Part shown: piece by piece, positions 33,401 to 46,429 of the stretch
How positions within the stretch are numbered: position 1 is the first letter of the stretch
How the letters are laid out: every line of letters starts with the position of its first letter
Source: Vespula vulgaris
Lineage: Eukaryota; Arthropoda; Insecta; Hymenoptera; Vespidae
Reading direction: 5' to 3'
DNA length: 64,000 nt
Assembly: GCF_905475345.1 (NCBI RefSeq)
Contig: NC_066601.1
Location: 3,794,001 to 3,858,000 of the forward strand
Program-made: the position numbers and the translations under genes
The notes under the pieces: generated by a model
Seen by the model: the letters and a program-made list of their open reading frames with translations, nothing else
The model's database searches: none
Told to the model about the DNA's origin: nothing

Positions 33401-34005
33401 TCGATCATGGAGAAGGAAGAAGCATATGGGAAGAAAAAGAGATAGAAAATGGGAAAAAGAAAGGCGGCAGGATCAATCTACCTTAAAGTAGTTTGTCCTA
33501 CTTCTAGTCGGCTTTCTAAAGATTCTTTACTCCATAACCTTCTCTTTATTCTTTTTTTTTCTTTGTTTTTATCTTTCTTTCTTTTTTTTTTCTTTCTTTT
33601 TTCCTTCTCTCCTTCTCTTTCTTTCTTTCTTTTTTTTTTATTCTTTTCTACGAGAAAGCAGAAGTTGCATAGGACTTGGACTTTGTCTCTTCGTTGAAAG
33701 CCAATGATCCTTTTTAGATCCTTCCATGCTCGTTCTGTTATCATCCCATGATTTTTCACAAATTTTTTTGTCAACGGATCAAGCGTATTTTTATAGATCA
33801 TCTTAACAAGTACGATGATCGAGTACTCGGCTTTTAAATGTTTTTTTTTTTTTTTTAGAATTGTTATTTCGAGATTGTTATTTGTATCTCATTTTTTTCA
33901 GATTTATCTTACAAACGATTTTATCTTAATCGTCATTAATTGTCCCTTTTCATTCATAATCGAAATCGTTTTTATAGACAATTTCGTAATGGAGAAGAAT
34001 AATAA

Positions 34006-34036
<31 letters not shown>

Positions 34037-37000
34037 AAATGACAGGTCGTAGGAAGAAAGTCCGTGATAGTATCCAATGAAATATCCTAATCGTATTTAA
34101 GCGAAGCGTCGTTTAAATCGAGTGAACGGGCGACGACTACGATGGTTGGCAACCATCAAGATAAAAACTAATTTTCCTGTGGACGTAGAAAGCGTTTAGC
34201 CTTTAAATGCTTTCGACCGTGCGTGTTGCTCGCTTTTCCGGCTTTGTAGCTCGACAATTCGCCGGATGTCAGAGGCTCGAAATCGGTTCGCGTGTCGATA
34301 CGATTTTTTGCTACGTCACCAGCTACATACGAACCGAGTTAACGATTTGACGACGATGAGAGTGTACAATCAATGGGGTGGGTCTAGAGCCACCCTTTCT
34401 ATGTATACCGAGCGATAGGAAGAGTATCGATTTTTTTTTTTTTTCAATAAAAGACTAAAAATCGACAGATCCAAAACAATCCTTAAAAAAAGTTTATTAT
34501 TTAATTTGATCAATATAGATTTGACGAATACAGATTTTTGTATGAATTACTTTGCGATATTACTCATTATTTGGAGAATTTTTGTAATTATTTTATATCA
34601 AAAGTATATCTATAATTTTATCTCGGATTGAACATAATGAGACGATGCTTGAATTGTATTCGTTTGTTCATTTATTTATTTAATATTTGTTTCGACAATT
34701 TGGAAGGTTTAGAATCGGATATAATAGGACAACGTTTCAGTCGTGTTTGATTATTTTTTGTTAATTTCTTTTTTTTTAGAATTTTTTTATTTATTATTAA
34801 TATTATTATTATTATTATTTTTCATAATTTACAAGAGTTAATATGATAGAGTACGAAATAAACGGAGGACCATGGCCGGGCGTGTGAGTCAGTAACAAGC
34901 ATTCTATTGAAACGATCAATACCACGCACACGGTGTTGCTTGCACTTGCAACAATGCACTCGTGCCACTAAAGAACGATACTTGCACGTGCGCCCTGTCA
35001 GCATTAAACTTCTCCTTGCTAGAGTATATGCGTTATCATTGAATCCGATGACATGAAATAAAATATCGAATGAAAATCTTCAGCTTAAATTTTCCTTTTT
35101 CCTTTCTGTTTTTATTTTTTACTTTTTTTTTTTTCCAAAAGAATTCAATTCTATCAAATTGCATCGCGTAATTGAGCCCATGAATTATTTATTTTCTATT
35201 TTGTGTTTATTCAAAGATTTTGCAAAGATGATAGAACGAAAAAAAAAAGAAAAGATTTAATTTAAAGAAGTTTGTCAAGATTATGGGTAATTATAAGTTA
35301 TATGTATATATATGTATGTATATGTATACACACGAAGATTTAAACGCTATAATTTCATTTAGAAGTTACTGCATTTATGCACGAGAATAGTTAATTATCA
35401 TATTTGTATACGTAGCTTTACATATATATATATATTTGAATATGCATGAACGCGCGCTCGTGCGTGCGTGCGTGCGTGCGCGAGCGAGTGCGTTAGATTT
35501 GTCATTAAATTGAATGCTTCCTCGTGTCGTCATTCTTTACAATGGTAGTACGGCGAAACTTGCGTTTAATCGATCGTTCAACTATGAACAATTGATCCCA
35601 ATTAGAATCGGAGAGACGACGCTTTTCCAAACGTTTCACCTCGGTCGATTTTCAACAATTTGGACATTCTCCGCTTCCGTAGCGAATAATGGAGTCGATT
35701 TCGATTACGAGAATCATCCTCTTGAATAAGAAATAGCTTCTTCTTCTTCTTCTTCTTCTTCTTCTTCTTCTTCGTCATCTTCCTCTTCTTTTCTTTCCTC
35801 CTACTTATCCTACCAAATATCGTTTCACTTATTTCCATTGAATTTTTTATTTAAATTAAACCTTGGTTTCATATTTAATCTAGTATAAATTAAGGGCGCT
35901 CAAGTTCGAAGTTGTTTGATATAGAGAGAATAGCTCTGTGTATAAACAATGTTATAAACATTGATTCTGAAAAAGAAAAAAGGAAAAAAAGTCTGTTTGA
36001 AAATTTCACTCTATTGCAATATTACTTGAAAACATTTTTCAAAACATGCTATTGCCTAAGCAAAGCGTGTTAGTAAATTAGCTATTTTTGTAAAAGTTAC
36101 AAGTCCGTGATATCAATAAAATTGATTCAATTGAGTATTTCGATAAACTTGACTAGTTGTGGGAGTTTTATCAGATCGTATAAAAAGAAAAGTATTCCAT
36201 GGGGATGATATTCGAGATAAAAGTATCAAGGAATTTTCTAAGTTTTACTCGGGGAATTTTTATCGATTATCGAAGTAGAATCGCCGATCGAGATTCATCG
36301 ATACTTGTTTAACGTTCGAGTGGAAAGACGTGATAATACTAAAATTGGATAAAACTAAGTCTATTTGGGTTTGCGTGATCTTATTATGCATCGGCCGATT
36401 TCTATGGCAGAAGACAATTGCGTAAGACACGTCAACGTAATATTTCAACGAATGTTTAAAGATATTATTGTTTAATATTCGCTTAAAAAGAAAATTAATT
36501 ACAACGATTAATCAATTACGATGTACAAATGTATCATTCGTTTTTTCATTTATTTTTAGAATATTTAACTTTTGTTTCAAGCTATTATACCTCGTTACAC
36601 ATCGAGCATTTTCTTCTCCGTTAATCAACAAAATCGCATCAAAGTTTCATTCATAAACTTAGGAATTTTAAACGAAACGTGTCATTTCTACCTTCTAATC
36701 TTTCCTCTTTTGCAATTACCGTTGAATATAGTCTAAACATACACGCGAGCAGTGTCGTCAAATTGACGTCAATACTCGAGTCGGGTTATTATCGCTATTA
36801 TTACAAAATGACGTATTATTATATTTTATAATTATTATTATCGAAATAATAGTCGTATATAAAGAAGAGAGACTACAATCATATATATATATATATATTA
36901 TTCTGCTTTAGCAAAATGTAATCAAAATCTTTTGCATTATCTCGTATTACTAAAGAATTCAGAAGAAACCATTTAAAAGAAACCATTTCGCGATAAGTAT

Positions 37001-37770
37001 CACTTTCATGCTTATAAATGGGGGAAGAATATATATATATACATATACATACATACATATAAAAAAAAAATGTATAAAAAAAATTTATGAAAAGAGCATA
37101 TATAAAAAAATACGTAGAACATATACAATATACATATGTAAGCAAATATATGAGTATAAAAAAGAAAAAAAGAAAAAAGAACGAAAGAAAGGAATGAAAA
37201 AAAAAATAAATAAATAAATAAATAAAAAAGTTTCTTCGATCTCGACAAGGCGACATTAGATCTTATCTTTTGTCTAAGCACCTGTTGCAACAGAGAGCCG
37301 GTTAGAAACTCAAGTTGAAAGTATCTCAACGTAAGAGAAGTCGCCGTTGAACGTCGTTCGGTTTATTTGCTTCGGTACTTCGTCAGCATCCCGAGGCATA
37401 ACACCGTAGGCGATATGCTCGTCCAAGGGATTATTCTCTTGTGCTTTTATGCATAGAACTAGAATTGTATTCTAGTCGTGCCAATGATTGTTAAAAGGTG
37501 TTACGAGACGACACAACAACGTTACATTTCTCGATTGTGAACGTTTGCCATCGTTAGCTTTTATTAATCTTAGATATACGTACATACGTATGGCTAGACA
37601 TTGTTTTTTGATTTAGATGTTTCCATTCTCTAAACATAAGTAAAGTATTTTATAATTATATATTATATTAAATATTAATTATAAGTAACAATATATTAAA
37701 CATAAGTAAAGTTTTTATTTTTCTACAAACGTTTTCGAATGTCATCTCTCAAGGAATATATATATATTCA
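30401..37770. other. Presumed intron or intergenic DNA, segment 2
   Basis: No supported exon. TC arrays lie at 30419-30443 and 30478-30530, T/C-rich tracts at 33535-33650, (GA)n at 34014-34036, (CTT)n at 35738-35772 and (AAAT)n at 37203-37226. Mixed-sequence islands at 34120-34400 and 34860-35040 carry short palindromes (for example GATGGTT-ggc-AACCATC at 34141-34157) but no exon. The 37240-37500 segment holds an 8-base-pair hairpin at 37458-37476. Confidence 0.5.
35738..35772. repeat. (CTT)n microsatellite
   Basis: Pure CTT triplets; on the minus strand they give a poly-Lys frame that is an artefact. Confidence 0.9.
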
Positions 37771-37777
37771 TCGTATA

Positions 37778-37890
37778 CCCCTTTGCTTGTCGTAAAGGGT
37801 GATTAATAGGGGTTGAATGTTAAGGGACGGATTTTCACCGATACAAACTACCGAGGGAGGCTGAGGACTTATCTTGAACCGTAATCTACC
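37778..37890 (+). mobile_element. Possible fragment of a dispersed arthropod repeat
   Basis: The segment contains CTTGTCGTAAAGGGTGATTA, AATAGGGG and GGGACGGATTTTCACCGAT, words I recall recurring in dispersed repeats of several arthropod genomes (CTTGTCGTAAGAGGCGACTAA type). It is GC-richer and more complex than its flanks, as expected of an inserted fragment. No open frame, terminal repeats or target-site duplication are evident, so the class is unknown. Confidence 0.3.
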
Positions 37891-38529
37891 AATGGATGGA
37901 TAGATCTGTGCGTGTGTGTATTAATAGGAATAATTTTATCATTGTTGTCTGTCGGAAATAGTGATTAAAAAAAAAAAGAATGTTCATTACTGTTTTTGTC
38001 GAAAGATATATCGTATACATAGATTTTTTATACGATTATATACGATTATATGAAGAAGTTTAATCCGATATCATATCTCGTATAAAAGGAAAAGATTAGA
38101 AATTCCTCTCCCGTAGAAATTTAAATGACATAAAATGATCTTATCGGTTTTCCTTATACGAAATAACTTACATATACATACGTAAACGAGGTTAGAAGGT
38201 AGGAAAGAAAGGGAGAATAGGAGGAACTATAAATAAAAGTAGAAAAATGGTCGATATATATCTTTGCAAGGGCGCGAAAACGTGGAAGGTGAGGTTTTGC
38301 GTTTTCAAGGGAAAAAAAATGGGTTCTTTATCTCGCTCGGTGTGAAGTAATTGCGGGAGTCATGCTGTGCACTGAGTCGAGTGTTTTGCCAAAGCGGGAA
38401 GACGGTTCTTGCTGATGGTGCTTTGGCTTTAGTGGTGATGTTAGTGGTGGTTCTTGTACAGCTAGTATGTATGTAAAGTATGTATAACGTATAGGAATAG
38501 AAATGGGTTGGCTGAGAAGAGAGTGTAAG

Positions 38530-38655
38530 GGTGGGAGATAGGAGATGGGAGATGGGTGACGAGAGAAGTGAGAAGTGAGAAGGGAGAAGGAAAATGGAAA
38601 GTGGGAGGTAGTAGATAGGAGGTAGGAGGTAGCAAGTAGGAGGTGGGTGGTGGTA
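38530..38655. repeat. Degenerate purine-rich minisatellite (GGGAGAT/AGGAGGT units)
   Basis: About 125 bases of imperfect 7-base units such as GGGAGAT, GTGAGAA and AGGAGGT repeat head to tail with drift. On the minus strand this reads as repeated Leu-Pro-Pro-Thr-Ser-Tyr, which accounts for the 130-codon minus-strand frame. Confidence 0.8.
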
Positions 38656-40131
38656 GGAGGTTGAACGAGAGCGTGTTATGCACGCATAGATTCGACTGCA
38701 GCCAGCACAGCAGTCTCTCTAGTAAGAATAACACGAAAGAGGACGAGGGCAAGAGCGAGGTTGTAACCCGACAGCTATATCGTGTCGGTACGTTCGTTAT
38801 TATCACTATACTTATTTCATAGTGTCTACGACCTATTACTTTTAGCTTTTCCATTTACTTTAAATAGAAACGCTTTTTGAGAGAACACTTTCCTTTCTTT
38901 GTTTTATTTTTTTTTTTATCAAAATAAAAATTCAAATGAAAAAAAGAAAGTAAAAAAGAAAGGCTGTTCGATCGAACGAATTTAAATGGTTTCTTTGATA
39001 ATTGAAACTGCATTTTGTTTTAACTAAGCATTACTTCCTTTTGTCTTTCTCTTTTTCTCTCTCTTTTTTTTTCTTTTTTTTTTTAAAATTATTCGCAGAT
39101 CGTAGGTATTTTAATTTTCAATTTACGATCGAGCGTTAATTGATGATAATTGATCATTGGTTTTTATATCGATTTAGGTATCAGTATTACGTTATTGCAC
39201 GTAATAAAATATATCATTTGACTTAATTAAAAATTCGGGTAACACGTAATTGTAAAATTGTTACGTTTGAAAGTAGGTAAAGATTTTTATGTTTATGTAT
39301 CGTTCGTATTGGCAGAGTACGAGTTAAAGGAAGAAAATAAAAAAAGTAAAGTCGTGAAATAGAAAGAGAGAAAGAGAGAGAGAGAATAAGTCTTTCCAGC
39401 AAAGCTTTAACAGTTCCCCACGCCGATTCACAGCAATGCGGTACTCCTATCTATGTTTAAATAGACTGCATACTATGTACATACTGCCGATGGCAACGAC
39501 GTTGTCCTGTGATATTCTCCGTTGAGCTTGAAACCTCTTCTTTTCTTTTTTTTTTTTACCAAACTCGACGATGTTACTTGGGATAGAAAAGAAAAAAAAA
39601 AAAAAAAAGAGAGAATTAATAATGATAATTAACGTCGTACTAAAGTTAACGTAATAATGAAGAAAAGGAAGAAAGATACGTTTCTTATTTCATTCGTAAT
39701 TTTAATGACGGAAAAAATGTAATATTATAACTTTTGTCGAGCAGATCGAGTTAACACGTTACAAGTTTCATAGAGAATACTTTCAAAACGTTTTATCGAT
39801 ACTTTTCAACTGAGATAAGAGAGAGAAGAAGAAGAAGAAGAAGAAGAAGAAGAAGAAGAAGAGAGAGAGAGAGAGAGAGAGATTTCTACGTTAGCGATAA
39901 GAGTAAGAAGGATAGCCGTTACTTCCTGTATTCAGTCGTGTTTACGAGGCTAGAAAAAAAAGAGAGAGAGAGAGAGGGAGGGAGAGAGATAGAACTTCGA
40001 ACTCAGTTTGAACCTTTTAATCTTTCGATCTCTTGAAAACGTCCTTTACACTTTCCTTTAGCTTTCTTCGTATGCTTTACATCTTTCTGAAGAAGAAAGT
40101 TACATGTAAAAGAGCATATTTTCTCTCTTTT

Positions 40132-40142
40132 TCTGTCTATCT

Positions 40143-40173
<31 letters not shown>

Positions 40174-40178
40174 CGTCT
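40132..40178. repeat. (TGTC)n tetranucleotide array
   Basis: About ten TGTC units with two TCCG variants at the 3' end. Confidence 0.9.
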
Positions 40179-41529
40179 ATCTTTCTCTCTCTCTCTCGTC
40201 TGTGTCACTCTCTCTTTTTTACTATTTTTCTTTCTACTTTCCGTCCGTTACTTTTCTTTCCTATGTACTTGCAAGCTTTTACATCGAAAGCACGGAACGT
40301 CTTCGCGTAAATAATCCAATATCGAGAAAAACGTGCACGATTTCGTTAATGGGCATACTATCTAGACTAGAGTTGTATTCTTCTTTTATTGCTTCTTTCG
40401 AAAATTCAACGTCGGACGAAAGTATTCGATTATCTTACTTGAAGAAGCACAACGACTTCTTTTTTCTTTCTTTCTTTCTTTCTTTCTTTTCTTTTAGGTC
40501 AGAGAGCTTCAATATTGGTATATTTTGTTTTCTCAAAAAATAAGCACACACACGTACACACATATAGAGAGAGAGAGATAGAGATAGAGAGAGACAGAGA
40601 GGGAGGCAGAGAAAATTATATAGTTGAAAGTAGGTAATGGTTGTAAGTAAGAAATGAAAGAAAGAAAAAAAGGAAAAGGGGGGCAAAAAAAATTATATTC
40701 GTTTGTTACGTAATTTTTCTGGCGATGACCTAATTACTTATAGATGCGAATTAGATGCGCGATAAAATAATTTCCTTTCTTTATTTTTCTTTTTTTTAAT
40801 TCATTACTTAAACAACATTTTCGTAAGCACCGACTCATACGGTAGATATGGTAAATAGAAAAAAAAACAAGGAACAAAGTTAATTATGGTAGTAGTATAT
40901 CTTATCGTGGATTTTATAAATGGAATAAAAAAATAATATACGTCGTATGTTTTTCGATGAAATTCTCTCGAAACTTGATTTAAGATTACGATAACAGAAA
41001 TATATACGATATTAAGAGAATATACAAACGATAAACATTTTTTCTTTGGTTATCAAGAAATATTGCAATTTCAGGTAAACATATACATAGTGTATTATAA
41101 CATGTATCATAAGCAACGCAGATTGATCGGTAATCCATAGGTGTTGATAGTTACCAAGCTTTACGGTTTAAGGATAAACGGATTAAAGATACATGCCTCC
41201 TAGCTTCATCGGAAAATTAGTGGCCTGTGGCTTTACGCAATCGATGTTCCTTCTCTTGTTTTATATATATATTAACCATTATATATATATATATATATAT
41301 ATATAAATCCACGTTGATATCTTTTATACATATTAATAGGAAGATTTATATAAGAAATGTTTTTACGTTGACAATGAATGCATAATCAAGTTTGTATCAC
41401 ATGTTTCTTTTTTTCTTTTTTCTTTTTTTTTTTTGGCAATTTCTTTTTTATTCGAGTTATCAAAGTTACCTCAAGTTATTGAGTTTATTCTACTTTTTCT
41501 CATGTTTTTTAATACAATCAAAAAATTAC

Positions 41530-41577
<48 letters not shown>

Positions 41578-42131
41578 TATATGTATATATACACACGCAT
41601 ATTACATTATCCTATGTGCAATTTTTTCGAGGAAGAACTAATCAAAGAATAATAAAGAAAAAAAGAAAGCAAAAAAAAATGAAAAAATAGAAGAGAAAAG
41701 TAAACGAAACAGAGGAGAAAAAATCAAACTCACGTAGTCTTCCTCGAAGCTACTTTCCTTCTCTCTTAACAACAACGTTGCTAGGCGGACGTGAAATTTG
41801 GAATTCAATTTATGTCGTTGCATGGCTCGCTAGAATCTATTGCCAGCATAAACGTCTCTACCTCCCACCCGCACAACCACCTCTTCCCGAACGACTTGTC
41901 GGTTATTTTAATAGAACGGGATGGAAATGTTCGTGCACCGTCGGGGATATATCGCGCGACCTTTTTAACGACCTCTGCTTTCTTAATACAGACTTCATTT
42001 ACACTTGATTTATATCCCTCCCGTAGCAAAGTAATTTCGGTGTAGCACAACCTCGTGAAAGTTCGCGACTTTGTTTTCAACGAGGAGTCATCGGGAAGCT
42101 ACTATATGAATTCTCTTTAAAAGTTCATTTT

Positions 42132-42165
<34 letters not shown>

Positions 42166-43303
42166 CGACTATCTTTCTCTTTCCCAGCAAATGTATTTTT
42201 TAAAAATAAAATTTCGTTGAGATACTTGATAACGATGATAGGTAATTAATGTCAGACTTTGGTTAACGAAGAGTTTAACGACGATTAAAACGTAATCGAT
42301 TTCATGAAATGGATCGTTTCTGTATCGTACGATACACACTTCCTTCCTTCTTCCTCCCAAATGAAAAATATATATTTTCATTTATACAACCTTCGCTTCG
42401 ACGCTTATTTTCAAATTACTACTCGTTGTTATATACTTTTGAAACGATAGAATTTTAACTAAATAGGTCGGCGGAGAGAGAGGACGTAGAACGAGAATGT
42501 AGAGGAGAAAAAAGTGGGAAAAAAAAATATAAAATTGGAGATCGCACATCGTCCATACGAGGCAGACACAGTCTATGCGATAGAATAATTAATTATTTAA
42601 TTTATTAATTAATTAATCAGAGCGATATAAAAATATATACGTATTTCTTTGTAATAATGCAACAATAAACATAACATACATATCTCTCTCTCTCTCTCTC
42701 TCTCGCTGTCTCTTTGTCTCTGTCTTTCTTTTGTCAGAACGTTGTAATGATGATACATAAGGCATCAAGGGGTAGCAGAGTGGGGGTGCAGTAAACGCGT
42801 GTGGTGCAACTATCAGACGTGATGTGCAGCAATGCGTCAATATTTGTTCGCGCGATACCTACTTTCCACCACCACTAGCACATTACCACCACCATTACTA
42901 CCACTACCACTATCACTCCTACCACCACTATTACTATCATTTACTTACTACCCTATATATTAACCAAGGGAAAAGAATACAAAGACTATTGAGGATCAGT
43001 GTCGAGCAGTCGAGCCTCGTGATATACGAGTACCTACGCGATTGCTACACGCCTACGAACGAAAATCTCATATACCTATGGTAAATACGTAATACGCGTA
43101 CGTATGTACGTACATAGGTATACCTGTTCCTCATATGTGTATGTTTATGTATATATCTCGTATGTACGTACGTACATACCACGGCATTGCACTCGAGTTG
43201 CATTAAAATGTCACGCGACGATTCTCCGAGGCCGGATTAGCCTCTCCTTCCGTTTCACCACGTTCTATCTTTCTTTCTTTCTTTCTCTTTTTCTTTTTTT
43301 CTT

Positions 43304-43340
<37 letters not shown>

Positions 43341-44129
43341 TTCTTTTTCTCTCTATATCCATCTCTCTTTTTCCCTTTCTGACTTTGTTTTTTATGATTC
43401 AGTGCTATTATTAATAGTAAAGTTCCGCTTTTTATTCTTTAACGACATAAATCATTGCTCGAATAATCTCTATTTATCTTTTCCATTTTATGATCATACG
43501 TTTAAGATAATATATGTAAATATATGTATATATATATATGTGTGTGTGTGTGTGTATTAATTATATCATATTTTTATGTTTCTCTATTTCTATCGTTATT
43601 TATCCGATGCGAATAAATAATATAAATAAGTAGATTTATAGTGGTTTACTTATAATGTAATGATAATTTATAAATGGTGGTTTCTATCTTTATTTTTATT
43701 CTATGATACTACAATCAATGCTATTATGGTAAAAAAGAGAAAGAAAGAGAGAGAAAAAGATAGAGAAAGTGTGGGAGGGAGAAATAGATAGAAAAACAGG
43801 ATGTATTATTTACATATACTTTTTCTTCGTATATATACATATATACTTTGCATGACTGCATTTATTTTCATCGGAAAATTTATGTAAATACCTATTATGT
43901 ATTACAAAAATCTTTTAGACGCATACGGAATAAATTTACATTATTTATTATATACAATAAAATAATATATTATGTTTTTCTCACTTTATTTATATTTATT
44001 TGTATTGTCTTAGTTTCTAGTTTGATAAATGCATATGTATATAACATACAAATCTTTCAGAGGTATATAGAACGGATTTATATTATTTGTATTAACATAA
44101 TATTCTTATAACGTTTTCCTCCCTTCTTT

Positions 44130-44160
<31 letters not shown>

Positions 44161-44352
44161 ATCTCTATTTATTCGTATCCGTTAGTCTTTTTATTACGAT
44201 AGATATTGGATAGTAGGTAGACAAAGTAATCTTAAATGGATTTGAATATAGATATCCATTCACGGTGGTCGACGTGCCGCCTCAGTCAGGACAAATACCG
44301 ACATTATCTACTAGCGCTTTAACGCGTCTCGATTTGTGTTTCCTTTATTCGT

Positions 44353-44383
<31 letters not shown>

Positions 44384-44808
44384 TTTTCTCTTTTAAAAAC
44401 CTTTCAGAATATCGTTCGCTCAGTTAGAACGCTTTGCCACGTTCTACCACTATACTTTTTTATCATCTCGATCGATTATACACCAGTTACATGTACTTAC
44501 ATACAACGTTACTTTGTAAGGCCAAGTTGAATGTTTCTTAAACGTTACGTCGATCGAATACGTACATTGCTTTTTATTTTTCTTTTTTTTTAATGTTACA
44601 CAAACATCGACTCGATATGTTTTACAGGCAACTTACAGGCAACGTTTCTTCGACGATGATCGAAGGGATACAAGTGTTTTATCGATCAATCTTAATTTTG
44701 TAAGATTTAAGTAAAAGGAAATCTTGTTTGATTTTTGTATATTTAAAATAATTGTTGATTATGAGAAAATGATTGGTATTCAATGAAGCGTACTAGGAAA
44801 ACGTAAAT

Positions 44809-44810
<2 letters not shown>

Positions 44811-44858
<48 letters not shown>
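44811..44858. repeat. (AT)24 microsatellite
   Basis: Forty-eight bases of uninterrupted AT; the longest pure AT array seen in the window. Confidence 0.95.
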
Positions 44859-44860
<2 letters not shown>

Positions 44861-45792
44861 CTATTATTTACTTATTTATTATTTTATTAAGCTTAAAAAG
44901 CATGATTCTCTAATTACCATATATTAGCCATTATTTCGTTAAACTTTAAAGCCAGAAAGATTAAAAGATCGATCGTGTTTTCGTTTGTAAAGATTTTCTA
45001 AATATTCATTATTAAATATTGACTGAACAATGGAAATAAATCTGACGGGATATACAAATCCATCTCTCTCTCTCTCTCTATATATATATATTTTCATAGA
45101 AATAATCATAACAAATTTCTTAATTAATAAGTTTCTCAATAAAATAAATTAACTCTTTCTCTCTCTCTCTCTCTTTGATAATATATATTCTGATTAGAAG
45201 GAATGCGGTTGGTCATGAATGAGAAATAAAAAACGGAAAAAAATAAAAGCAAAAAATAAAAGAAACAAATCAACAAATAAACAAACAAACAAACACAGAC
45301 AGAAGGAGAGAAAGAAAAGTTAAAAAAAAGCTTGTTCGTGTCTTTAGTTGCTATCAACTAAGGACTCTAGAAAAATTCATTTTTAATAAGGCATTGATCG
45401 AATACGCTCGTTGTTAATCGTCACGCGTCGTGATTTCAAGGTATTCAAGTCGGTGTAATTTATTTTTTCCTGGGAGTAGAATGAGGAGGAGAATGAAGAG
45501 GAAGAGGGAGGAGAAGGAGAAGGAGGAGGAGGAGGAGAAGTAGGAGGAGGAGGAAGAGAAACGCGATTCTTGGGCGAAGATGAGGGCTGACCACGAATCC
45601 CACATTACACGCGACACTTTGTTGCTGTTGCTTCTGGTCGTTGGTTTGCAGCAACACGTGGCACGTTATTATGCCTGTGTGCAGGTTTCTTACTAGGCCT
45701 GGCAAACGATTTGGCAAGGCACTGATGTCTCTCGAAAATTGCCTATCAGAGAGAGAACGAGAACGAGAACGAGAACGAGAGAACGAGAGAAT

Positions 45793-45828
<36 letters not shown>

Positions 45829-46340
45829 GAGAGACAGCGAGAGATAGACATAGAAATAAAAAAAAGATAGATAACTTTATTAATTTCAATAGATTTGTTT
45901 AATCGAAACAATTAGTTGACGTGCTCGACGAATTTCGTAGAATTCATTTCGTACTGTTATTACTTGCTGCATTGATATTATTACATTTTATATGCATTCT
46001 GGTTATTATAATTACATTAGATTTTTTTCTGTTTCTTTTCTTTTTTTTTTTTAATCATTTTCTTATTTCTATTCCTTTTCAGTTCGATAGAGAAATTGAC
46101 AAGTATCGGTTAAGTCGATGTGTAATAGATCGAACGAGAAAGTTTCTCTTTGCAGTTTAGCAACTAATACGTCGTGTGCGAACGTATCAATTTTATGTTG
46201 GACCTTATCCAAAACGTGTTTTCCCCTGAGTGCATTTGAGTTGAAACAGAAAAACATCGATCGTCTACTGCGAATAATCGTATTGAATTGCATTCTCATG
46301 CAGTTCGTTGGTTTTACAAGACAGAGACAGACAGTCAGAA

Positions 46341-46360
<20 letters not shown>

Positions 46361-46424
<64 letters not shown>
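46361..46424. repeat. (ACAG)16 tetranucleotide array
   Basis: Sixty-four bases of perfect ACAG preceded by a (GA)n run. It gives Thr-Asp-Arg-Gln repeats on the plus strand and Cys-Leu-Ser-Val repeats on the minus strand, both artefacts. Perfect purity suggests recent expansion. Confidence 0.97.
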
Positions 46425-46425
<1 letters not shown>

Positions 46426-46429
46426 GATA

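Larger units (their letters stand above)
38656..46060. other. Presumed intron or intergenic DNA, segment 3
   Basis: No supported exon. Repeats: (GAA)n running into (GA)n at 39824-39881, (TGTC)n at 40132-40178, (TTTC)n at about 40467-40491, (AT)n at 41279-41304 and 41535-41575, (TC)n at 42139-42166 and 42684-42704, ACC/ACT triplets at 42866-42942, (TC)n at 43308-43334, (TG)n at 43540-43555, (TC)n at 44131-44152 and 44354-44378, (AT)24 at 44811-44858, and GAGAAC hexamers with (GA)n at 45750-45820. A complex island at 41765-42090 is open in three frames (see findings). Confidence 0.5.

Noticed and set aside
41043..41054. TCTTTGGTTATC, identical to the 5' part of miR-9
   Set aside because: The match stops after 12 bases and no complementary arm forms a precursor hairpin nearby.
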